A stretch of 64,000 nucleotides of DNA, taken from positions 1-64,000 of the forward strand of contig UQDP01000011.1 of assembly GCA_900539845.1 (NCBI GenBank), written 5' to 3'. This DNA is from an uncultured Oscillospiraceae bacterium. Lineage in GTDB: Bacteria > Bacillota > Clostridia > Oscillospirales > Acutalibacteraceae. This document shows positions 50,820 to 57,688 of this stretch, piece after piece; position 1 is the first letter of the stretch, and each line of letters opens with the position of its first letter. The notes below the pieces were generated by a model that saw only the letters and a list, made by a program, of their open reading frames with translations, was not told the origin of the DNA and made no database searches. A program made the position numbers and the translations under genes.

Positions 50820-51550
50820 ACGGAATTTTGATATACAGCCGAAAAGAGGCAGAGCGCAATGCGTTTTCGGTTGCGCAGTTTAAAAAATATCTTGATATCA
50901 GCCTGGTTTATGAGGAAGATGTTGATCCTGATATGCCTGCCGGGTTCGTTGTTAACAGAACGAATCACGCGGATATTTCCGAAAGCTTTGAACGGCGCGG
51001 CATAAGGGTGTTTAATCCGGCGTCGCTGACGCGCCTTGCGAACAACAAGCAGAAATGCTATGAATTTATGCGTAAAAACGGCATAGAGATCATGCCGATA
51101 GATCAGACGGAACCGCCGCTTGTGGAAAAACCCGTAAACGGAAAGGGCGGTGAAGGCGTGCGGTTTATCGAAAGCGGTAAAGTAGAGATCAAACAGGGCT
51201 TTGTTTATCAGAAGCCCGCGTCCGATCTCGGCAGGGATCTGCGTGTGTGGCTGATAGGCGGTAAGCCGATCTGCGCCGTTCTGCGCAAAAGCGATACGGA
51301 TTTTCGTTCCAACTACTGCCTCGGCGGCAGTGCCGAAGTTTATGAGCTGAGCGATGCGGAAAAGAGACTTGTTTGCCGTATCGCTTCGCTCGTGGATTAC
51401 GATTATATCGGAATAGACTTTGTTTTCAACAACGGAAAGATCGTGTTTAATGAGATTGAGGACACGGTGGGCGCGCGTATGGTCTATGCGAAAACGGATA
51501 TCGATATTCTGCGCCTTTATTGCGAATATATAGAAAAAGAGATGGGATAA
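50816..51550 (+). CDS. ATP-grasp ligase, second of pair
   Basis: 244 residues, TTG start overlapping the preceding stop (no separate ribosome binding site). Paralogous in outline to the first: GILIYSRKEAERNAFSVAQF, VFNPASLTRLANNKQKCYEF, Lys in PLVEKPVNGKGGEGVRFIES, VYQKPASDLGRDLRVWLIGG, Mg site YIGIDFVFNNGKIVFNEIED and final VGARMVYAKTDIDIL. Both active-site ends are present. Two overlapping ATP-grasp enzymes suggest sequential ligation to one substrate; substrate unknown. Confidence 0.75.
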   Translation: MNGILIYSRKEAERNAFSVAQFKKYLDISLVYEEDVDPDMPAGFVVNRTNHADISESFERRGIRVFNPASLTRLANNKQKCYEFMRKNGIEIMPIDQTEPPLVEKPVNGKGGEGVRFIESGKVEIKQGFVYQKPASDLGRDLRVWLIGGKPICAVLRKSDTDFRSNYCLGGSAEVYELSDAEKRLVCRIASLVDYDYIGIDFVFNNGKIVFNEIEDTVGARMVYAKTDIDILRLYCEYIEKEMG

Positions 51551-52285
51551 ATGGAAAAAATCGTTATTGTCGGCTTTGATAACACGGCAGAGATTGAGAA
51601 AAAATACGGCGGAAAGGTTCGGTTTGATTTTAATATTAAATGCGAAAGCAATGCCGAAAAATATGAATACTCAGCCGTTTTTATAAAAAGCGGCACAGAG
51701 GAAAGCGTGATCAAAAGCTGGCTGGGCAATGAACATCTAAGAATAGCGGCGGATGAAAACGCCCTGTTTGCGGAGCTGGATTTTTTCCTCGGCATACCCG
51801 AACCGCTGGAGATAGAGCGGAAATTTCTTGTGGAAAAGCCGGATGAAAGCGAACTGCTCAAATACCCGCTGTGCGATTTTGTTGATATTGCGCAGGCTTA
51901 TATTCACAATGGCGGCGCACGTTTTAGAGTCAGAAAACGCGGAAAGGGCAGTGACTTTATTTATATAAAGACCGAAAAGATAAAAATTTCGGAGCTGAAA
52001 AGAATTGAAAAAGAAAGCCGGATCACCGAATCGGATTATCTGGACAATATCAGGGGCGAAAAGGTGCTTTATAAGCGCAGGTATCTGATTTTATACCGCG
52101 AAAAATGCTTTGAGCTGGATATTTTTCCGTTCTGGCAGGATCAGGCCCTGCTGGAGATCGAGCTGAAAAGCGAAACGGAGGATTTTGAACTGCCGCCGTT
52201 TCTGCATGTGATAAAAGAGGTCACTTTTGATAAACATTACCGCAATTCCGTGCTCTCACAAATTTACGGGATCCGGCAGGGATAA
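51551..52285 (+). CDS. CYTH-domain protein with extra N-terminal domain
   Basis: 244 residues, ATG immediately after the preceding stop. Residues 1-85 form an unassigned alpha/beta domain (KIVIVGFDNTAEIEKKYGGK). From ~88 the CYTH fold begins with the EIERKFLVEKP signature (ExExK), then GGARFRVRKRGKGSDFIYIK, KRIEKESRITESDY, VLYKRRYLILYREKCFELDI, and ALLEIELKSE. CYTH proteins bind triphosphate groups and divalent metal (adenylate cyclase, thiamine triphosphatase, inorganic triphosphatase). Coupling to two ATP-grasp enzymes is unusual. Confidence 0.8.
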   Translation: MEKIVIVGFDNTAEIEKKYGGKVRFDFNIKCESNAEKYEYSAVFIKSGTEESVIKSWLGNEHLRIAADENALFAELDFFLGIPEPLEIERKFLVEKPDESELLKYPLCDFVDIAQAYIHNGGARFRVRKRGKGSDFIYIKTEKIKISELKRIEKESRITESDYLDNIRGEKVLYKRRYLILYREKCFELDIFPFWQDQALLEIELKSETEDFELPPFLHVIKEVTFDKHYRNSVLSQIYGIRQG

Positions 52286-52423
52286 CTGCACAGGCTGTTT
52301 AACAGTTCTTTGCTTGTGTAAAATTCACACATAAGGCAGGATATTTTTGGTAAGTTGCCGAATTGATTTAAACAAATATTCTTTTTATAATGTAATTATA
52401 ATATTATAAATGAAGTGATGTTT

Positions 52424-53209
52424 ATGAAAAAGCTAAGTTTCGGCAAAAATCAGCTTATGTCTCTGTTTGCGCTCGGCATAGTTATCGTGTGCTACGCAGG
52501 TGAAAAAGCACTCAAGCGGCTTACCCCGTGGAGCGAGACCTCGGCGCTGATTCAGGCATTTGTGTTTACACTGGCGCTCGCCGCGGTATTTCTTATCCTG
52601 CTGAAAGCCAAAGACGCGTATTTCGGTCTTATCTCAGGTATTTTTGCCTTTAAGATCATGCCGCCGGATATTGAGATGCTGCGGCAGACAAATCTGGACG
52701 CTGCCTGCGTTTATTTCATCGTACGCAATATGGCGCTCGTTCTTTTTCTTTATGTTGTTTATAAGCTGTATGTTTCCCAAAATAAGACGGACGGGCATAT
52801 ACGGGCTGTTCCTGTCGCCGCCCTTCTGCTCGTAATCCCGTTTGTTTCCGGTGTTTCAAATGATCTGGAGCAGTACGCCCTTATCAAAACGGGAAGCATG
52901 ATGCTGCCCTATGCGCTGGATGCAGGTTCTTATATAGCCGCCTGCGCCGTGCTTGCGCTCGTGTGCGTTGTTTTCAAAGATAAAAACGCGGCGCTGATCT
53001 GTGATTTTTCGATCATCGGGTTTGTCATTGGCGGCGCAAGAAAGCTGTGCTCCATAATCATAATCTCCTCGGCGGGCCAGCATTTGAGCAAATCGTATAT
53101 CTGCTGGGTCGCAATATATGCCGTTCTTATTGCCGCTTTCGCCGTCGTGAGAAAGAAAACTGCTGATTCCGCCCTGATCTTTTCAGGCAAATTCGTTCAG
53201 CAAGCATAA
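52424..53209 (+). CDS. Integral membrane protein, unknown function
   Basis: 261 residues from ATG 52424 (GAAGTGATGTTT upstream; two earlier in-frame starts are less well placed). About seven or eight hydrophobic segments cover most of its length (for example LMSLFALGIVIVCYAG, ALIQAFVFTLALAAVFLILL, VAALLLVIPFVSGVSN, YIAACAVLALVCVVF, AIYAVLIAAFAVV), with short basic loops. No recognised transporter motif. It may belong with the ATP-grasp/CYTH operon (139 bases apart) but could be independent. Confidence 0.6.
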   Translation: MKKLSFGKNQLMSLFALGIVIVCYAGEKALKRLTPWSETSALIQAFVFTLALAAVFLILLKAKDAYFGLISGIFAFKIMPPDIEMLRQTNLDAACVYFIVRNMALVLFLYVVYKLYVSQNKTDGHIRAVPVAALLLVIPFVSGVSNDLEQYALIKTGSMMLPYALDAGSYIAACAVLALVCVVFKDKNAALICDFSIIGFVIGGARKLCSIIIISSAGQHLSKSYICWVAIYAVLIAAFAVVRKKTADSALIFSGKFVQQA

Positions 53210-53242
53210 AACTTTACCGGCTGTGAAAGATACACCGCCGGT

Positions 53243-53540
53243 CAGGCTGTCGATAAAGTCGGCTGAACCGCGCCGACATATCATTTGAACATACAGACAA
53301 CGAAAAAAACAGCGAACAGATGAATAAAGTCTTGTCTGCAAAACTGAAAACTCCAAAATGGTAAAATGCCGCATAAACCTAGTGTTTATGCGGCATTACG
53401 CTTTCCGTTTTTTGCTCGGGGCAGTACCGTTGTACGGCGCCTGCTCGAAAAAAACGAAATTCAGCTCGATTTCTCGCAGTCTTCTCAGCGTGTAGAACTG
53501 CACTTTTTTCTGAATAAACACCTTTTTTTACACGCCGAGG
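53243..53540. repeat. Dispersed non-coding element, copy B
   Basis: Starts CAGGCTGTCGATAAAGTCGG exactly as copy A. Its variable hairpin is ATGCCGCATAAAC/GTTTATGCGGCAT (~53365-53395), followed by the conserved TACGCTTTCCG, TACCGTTGTACG, GAAATTCAGCTCGATTTCTC and CAGCGTGTAGAAC...TTACACGCCGAG blocks. No long flanking duplication is seen. It fills most of the gap before the MerR gene; the rest of 53210-53242 is a weak hairpin after the membrane-protein gene. Confidence 0.8.
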
Positions 53541-53582
53541 CGGCAGAGAAAATCTCTGACGCCTAAAAATTTAAAAAAAGTC

Positions 53583-53613
53583 TTGTTTGTGACGCCGCGT
53601 AATGATTTATAAT
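53583..53613 (+). promoter_or_regulatory. MerR-type promoter with long spacer
   Basis: TTGTTT (53583-53588) and TATAAT (53608-53613) separated by 19 bases containing GACGCCGCGTAAT. MerR-family targets use 19-20-base spacers, so it fits autoregulation by the next gene. Confidence 0.55.
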
Positions 53614-53635
53614 AGGTGTCAGGAGGTAAATAATT

Positions 53636-54436
53636 ATGGCAAAATACAGAGCAATTCCGCAAGGGTTTATGACAGTTGGAGAAGTGGCAAAGAAAATGGG
53701 AGTTACCGTCCGTACTCTGCAATACTACGATAAAGAAGGACTGTTTTCCCCATCGGCAGAAAGCGAAGGCGGACGCAGGCTTTATACCGATAAAGATTTG
53801 ATTACACTTCATCAGATTATTTCTTTGAAATCACTGGGCTTTTCTTTGGACGATATAAAAGAGCGGTTGATCTCTTTGGAAACATCGGCTGATGTTGCAA
53901 ATGCTCTTACAGAGCAGGCAGATGATATACGCCAAAAAATAGAACAGCTTCAGGCTTCGTTGTCAGCAATAGAACAGTTAAAAGCAGAAGTTTTACAAAT
54001 GCAGACGGTCAACTTTAAGAAGTATGCAGATATTATTGTCAATCTGCAAATGAAGAATGACTCTTATTATCTTATTAAGCGTTTCGATGATGATACGCTC
54101 GACCATATACGCAGTCAATTTGATAAGGAAAGCGGCTTAGATTTTATGGACAGATTTAACCGCCTAAGTGATGAAATCGTACAGCTTCAAAAAGAAAATG
54201 TACCACCCGAAAGCGAAAAATGCCAGCAGGTTGTAAAAGAATATTGGGGATTGATTATGGAGTTTACAAATGGCGATATGAGTATGCTTCCAAAATTGAT
54301 GGAAGTCGGTAACATTGATACTGCCACAAACGCTTGGGAAGAAAGGCAGAAAATCGTTAACGCTTATTTAGAACCAGCTTTGCAGGTCTATTTTTCAAGA
54401 CTTGGAACAAATCCCTTTGAGGAGGTGAAACCGTGA
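53636..54436 (+). CDS. MerR/TipAL-type regulator
   Basis: 266 residues, CAGGAGGTAAATAATT upstream. MerR helix-turn-helix at the N-terminus (MTVGEVAKKMGVTVRTLQYY, DKEGLFSPSAESEGGRRLYT), coiled coil (~75-130) and a TipAS-like drug-recognition domain (~150-266; NRLSDEIVQLQKENVPPESE, VKEYWGLIMEFTNGD). TipA-type proteins bind hydrophobic or thiopeptide antibiotics and activate transport. Its stop overlaps the ABC ATPase start. Codon use is more AT-rich than the flanks, a sign of transfer. Confidence 0.85.
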   Translation: MAKYRAIPQGFMTVGEVAKKMGVTVRTLQYYDKEGLFSPSAESEGGRRLYTDKDLITLHQIISLKSLGFSLDDIKERLISLETSADVANALTEQADDIRQKIEQLQASLSAIEQLKAEVLQMQTVNFKKYADIIVNLQMKNDSYYLIKRFDDDTLDHIRSQFDKESGLDFMDRFNRLSDEIVQLQKENVPPESEKCQQVVKEYWGLIMEFTNGDMSMLPKLMEVGNIDTATNAWEERQKIVNAYLEPALQVYFSRLGTNPFEEVKP

Positions 54437-55248
54437 AAGACGCAATACAAGTTCGTGAATTAAAGAAAAGTTATGGCAGCCATATGGTTCTTAAGGGCCT
54501 TGATTTTCAAATTGAAAAAGGAGAAATTTTCGCTCTGCTCGGCGTAAACGGAGCAGGGAAAACGACAACGCTTGAATGTATCGAAGGTCTAAGAAAATAT
54601 GACAGTGGTGCGATTACTGTAAACGGGAAAATGGGTATTCAGCTACAATCATCATCTTTGCCCGCCCATATCAAGCCAATGGAGGCTGTAAAGCTGTTTG
54701 CAAAATGGAATAAAACAAAAATTGATGATACCATGCTTAACGGTCTTGGTATCAAAGAAATGGAAAAGAAGCAGTATATACAATTATCCACAGGGCAAAA
54801 AAGACGGTTACATCTTGCTCTTGCACTTATAGGTAATCCCGATGTTATTTTTCTCGATGAGCCGACTGCGGGACTTGATGTCGAGGGTAGACTATCGCTC
54901 CACGAACAAATCCGAAAGCTCAAATCACACGGAAAAACAATCGTCTTGGCAAGTCACGATATGGCGGAAGTAGAAACCTTATGTGACCGCATTGCTATTC
55001 TAAACAACGGAAATATTGCCTTTTGCGGTACAGCTTCGGAACTGACCGATAGGGTTGGGAGAAAATATTTTATCCATATCAAGACGCAGCAAGGAGACAA
55101 CACTTTTGAAACGGACAATATCGAAGACACTTTGATTTCTTTACTGGGCAAATTAAAACAGAAAAAAATCCATGTATTAGATATTAAAGTTGATCGTGGC
55201 ACGCTGGAACAGCATTTTATCGAAATGGCAAGGAGGGAAGCAGAATGA
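54433..55248 (+). CDS. ABC transporter ATP-binding protein (drug efflux type)
   Basis: 271 residues, ATG start (GTG at 54433) overlapping the MerR stop with GGAGGTGAAACC upstream. Walker A LGVNGAGKTTTLECIEG, signature LSTGQKRRLHLALALIG, Walker B VIFLDEPTAGLDVEGR, H-loop VLASHDMAEVE. The LSTGQ signature departs from LSGGQ, as in several drug exporters. The C-terminal ~60 residues are the DUF4162-like regulatory tail. It pairs with the permease that follows. Confidence 0.9.
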   Translation: MKDAIQVRELKKSYGSHMVLKGLDFQIEKGEIFALLGVNGAGKTTTLECIEGLRKYDSGAITVNGKMGIQLQSSSLPAHIKPMEAVKLFAKWNKTKIDDTMLNGLGIKEMEKKQYIQLSTGQKRRLHLALALIGNPDVIFLDEPTAGLDVEGRLSLHEQIRKLKSHGKTIVLASHDMAEVETLCDRIAILNNGNIAFCGTASELTDRVGRKYFIHIKTQQGDNTFETDNIEDTLISLLGKLKQKKIHVLDIKVDRGTLEQHFIEMARREAE

Positions 55249-55961
55249 ACGGTTTTTTATATGGCGTAGCATTACAGTGGAAGTTGGATATACGCAGTAA
55301 ATCTTTGTTGGTAACCTGCTATATCGTTCCGCTTATTTTCTTTCTGCTTATGGGTGGTATTTTTACTTCTGTTATGCCTGAAATGAGAAGCACACTGATA
55401 CAATCTATGATTGTGATGAGTGTTTCAATGGGAGCGTTTATTGGGTTGCCGCCATCGTTGATTGAAACTTATGGAAGTGATGTAAAAAAGGTTTATAAAG
55501 CAAATGGAATCCCTTTATATTTAGGTCTTGTTACAATGTTCCTTTCCGCCTTTGTGCATTTGATGATTAGCTGTGCCATTATATTACTGCTTGCCCCGAT
55601 ACTGTTTGAGGCGGCTTTGCCGGAACAGCTTCCGTTTTTCTTTCTTGCGCTTGCCATATACATCATTGTGTCGCTGAGTATTGGAAGTATATTAGGATTG
55701 GTTGTAAAAAATCAGGCAAAGCTGACCATGATAGCGCAGCTTGTGTTTCTGCCCTCGATTATGCTTTCGGGGATTATGTTCCCTATCGACTTGCTGCCCG
55801 ATTTTCTTGAAACCATAGGGCGTATTTTTCCTGCTTCTTGGGGATACCGACTGATGTTAGATCATAGCTTTTGCCTTGAAAATTTATGGTATCTAATCCT
55901 TGTATTCTGTGCGGCAGTAATTATATGTGCAATACTTTTGAACAAGCAAAAATCCAAATAG
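55245..55961 (+). CDS. ABC-2 type permease
   Basis: 238 residues, ATG overlapping the ATPase stop, GGAGGGAAGCAGA upstream. Six membrane segments (for example LVTCYIVPLIFFLLMGGIFT, FLSAFVHLMISCAIILLLAP, FFLALAIYIIVSLSIG, FLPSIMLSGIMFPIDLLPDF, LWYLILVFCAAVIICAILL). IMFPIDLLPDFLETIGRIFP is the ABC-2 hallmark region. Together with the ATPase it would export a drug or peptide sensed by the MerR/TipA regulator. Confidence 0.85.
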   Translation: MNGFLYGVALQWKLDIRSKSLLVTCYIVPLIFFLLMGGIFTSVMPEMRSTLIQSMIVMSVSMGAFIGLPPSLIETYGSDVKKVYKANGIPLYLGLVTMFLSAFVHLMISCAIILLLAPILFEAALPEQLPFFFLALAIYIIVSLSIGSILGLVVKNQAKLTMIAQLVFLPSIMLSGIMFPIDLLPDFLETIGRIFPASWGYRLMLDHSFCLENLWYLILVFCAAVIICAILLNKQKSK

Positions 55962-55978
55962 GTCGGAGGACAAAGGTT

Positions 55979-56146
55979 TTGAATAAAACAGAATGGATAT
56001 TATGCCCTATCTGCGGTAATAAAACTCGAACAATGATACGGGAAGATACAGAATTAAAAAACTTCCCTCTTTATTGTCCAAAATGCAGAAAAGAAACAAT
56101 CATCAATGCTCAGGATATGAAAGTCACGCTTGCAGAACACAAATAA
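55979..56146 (+). CDS. Cysteine-rich KTR-domain protein
   Basis: 55 residues starting at TTG 55979, with GGTCGGAGGACAAAGG upstream. Two CxxC knuckles (LCPICGNKTRTMIREDTELK; YCPKCRKETIINAQ) and the KTR triad in GNKTR define the cysteine-rich KTR family. It is common as a cargo protein in Firmicute mobile elements, often after tetracycline or drug-efflux genes. Function unknown. It follows the permease by 17 bases. Confidence 0.85.
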   Translation: MNKTEWILCPICGNKTRTMIREDTELKNFPLYCPKCRKETIINAQDMKVTLAEHK

Positions 56147-56160
56147 GATTTTTATGTATG

Positions 56161-56194
56161 CCGCCGCATGGGTAACACCATAGCGGCGGTTTTT
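56161..56194 (+). terminator. Terminator of the MerR-ABC-KTR module
   Basis: CCGCCGCATGG (56161-56171) pairs with CCATAGCGGCGG (56178-56189) followed by TTTTTCG. Confidence 0.85.
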
Positions 56195-56210
56195 CGTGCC
56201 TATCGGCTGG

Positions 56211-56370
56211 CTATGTCAAAGGATTTCTTTCTCTGTCTCGGTTGGTTTTTCTGCTTCCCTCTGCCTGAAGCTGGCGCAGGCGTTTCAGTACGCTCTCCCG
56301 TTCGGGCGGCTTTGCCTGCTCTTTTTGGGCGGTTTTTCGATTTTTGTATTTGTATGATTTTTCTGCACAC
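56211..56370 (-). pseudogene. Possible C-terminal remnant of a mobilisation protein
   Basis: The minus-strand frame reads YKYKNRKTAQKEQAKPPERE, SVLKRLRQLQAEGSRKTNRD, RERNPLT, a charged tail like those of MobA/MobL relaxases. There is no start signal and the reading begins within a terminator, so only a 3' fragment can remain. It fits the transferred nature of the preceding module. Weak. Confidence 0.3.
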
Positions 56371-56372
56371 TG

Positions 56373-56400
56373 AAAAAAGCTGTTCGGAAACGAACAGCTT
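56373..56400 (-). terminator. Terminator of the CobW-type GTPase gene
   Basis: On the minus strand AAGCTGTTCG pairs with CGAACAGCTT around TTTC (56377-56400), followed by TTTTTC. Confidence 0.85.
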
Positions 56401-56406
56401 TGTTTT

Positions 56407-57630
56407 TTAATCCGCAAGGCAGTTGTCAAGAGCCTTTATGATTGCGCTCTTATCCATATCCCTGCCGATGAAAACGATCTTATTGATCCTGTCGCCGTAA
56501 GTGGGGTCCCACGCTTCGGCAATGTCGGGATTCATCTGTAAAATCTGTTTTCTTTCCCGCTCCGGGAAGCAGGCGATCCATTTGCCGTCGTCCGTGGCGG
56601 TCTTCTGCCTGCCGCTCTGCTCAAAGATGTAAGCCGTGTTCGGGTCTTCCTTTATCCAGAAAAGTCCTTTCGCGCGGATGACCTCTTTCGGCCAGTTCGC
56701 AAACACGAATTCTTCGAATTTCTGCTTTGAAAACGGCTTAACATTCTGATAAACGAATGTGCCTATGCCGTATTCCTCCGCTTCACCCTCGCCATGGTGA
56801 TGATGGTGGTGATGCCCGTGATGTTCATGCTCTTCGTGGTCATGGTGCTCGTGTTCGTGATGTTCATCATGTTCTGTTTCGGAATTTTCACCCTCGCCGC
56901 GCATTGCCTGTATCCAGCCCGCGCTTTCAAGAATCCTTTCATAATCAAAGCGGTTGGTGGAAAGTATCTCGCCAACATCCACATTGCCGAACGTGGTCTC
57001 GATGATTTTTGCCTGCGGCTGAAGCGCCTTAATAACGGCAAGCACCTTATCTCTAACCTCGTCGGAAACCTCGTCAACCTTGTTGAGCACGATAGTGGTG
57101 CAGTATTCTATCTGCTGCACGAGCAGATTCTCGATATCTTCCTCGTCCATATCCTTTTTCAGCAGGGAATCGCCCGCGCCGAATTCGTCCGCCATGCGTT
57201 TTGCGTCCACAACGGTGGTGATATTGTCAAGGTAAGCAACTGCCGGCAGATCTACGGACGGGTCTGTGCCGTCCAGCATACAGATAGAGCCTGCAATCGG
57301 TCCCGGCTCGCAGATGCCGGACGCCTCAATGAGAATGTAATCGAATTTTTTGCTCTGCGCAAGGCTGATGATCTGCTTCATAAGGTCAACCTTAAGCGTG
57401 CAGCAGATGCAGCCGTTTGAAAGGGGCACAAGGTTTTCGTCTTTCTGCGTAACGGCTCCGCCTTTTTGAATAAGCGACGCGTCTATGTTCACTTCGCCGA
57501 TATCGTTTACGATCACGGCGACCCTGTAGCCCTCCTGATTGGAAAGAATGTGGTTTAAAAGTGTGGTTTTTCCCGCTCCGAGATAACCTGTAAGCAGTGA
57601 AACGGGAACAAGTCCGTTTTTATAGTCCAT
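56407..57630 (-). CDS. CobW/COG0523 metal-chaperone GTPase with His-rich loop
   Basis: 407 residues from ATG 57630 (AAGGAGAAAACT upstream). G domain: Walker A LTGYLGAGKTTLLNHIL, metal-binding CxCC in NGCICCTLKVD, Walker B ILIEASGICEPGPIAG, and NKVDEV guanine motif. Around residues 265-295 is a stretch rich in His/Glu (EHDEHHEHEHHDHEEHEHHG and six more His) that should bind zinc or nickel. The CobW C-terminal domain follows (FSKQKFEEFVFANWPKEVIR, AKGLFWIKE). It inserts metal into target proteins, often under zinc limitation. No zur or transporter neighbour. Confidence 0.9.
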   Translation of the reverse strand: MDYKNGLVPVSLLTGYLGAGKTTLLNHILSNQEGYRVAVIVNDIGEVNIDASLIQKGGAVTQKDENLVPLSNGCICCTLKVDLMKQIISLAQSKKFDYILIEASGICEPGPIAGSICMLDGTDPSVDLPAVAYLDNITTVVDAKRMADEFGAGDSLLKKDMDEEDIENLLVQQIEYCTTIVLNKVDEVSDEVRDKVLAVIKALQPQAKIIETTFGNVDVGEILSTNRFDYERILESAGWIQAMRGEGENSETEHDEHHEHEHHDHEEHEHHGHHHHHHHGEGEAEEYGIGTFVYQNVKPFSKQKFEEFVFANWPKEVIRAKGLFWIKEDPNTAYIFEQSGRQKTATDDGKWIACFPERERKQILQMNPDIAEAWDPTYGDRINKIVFIGRDMDKSAIIKALDNCLAD

Positions 57631-57688
57631 AGTTTTCTCCTTAGTTTGTTTTTTCATTTAATATGATAACACCGCTGTCAAGTCCCGG

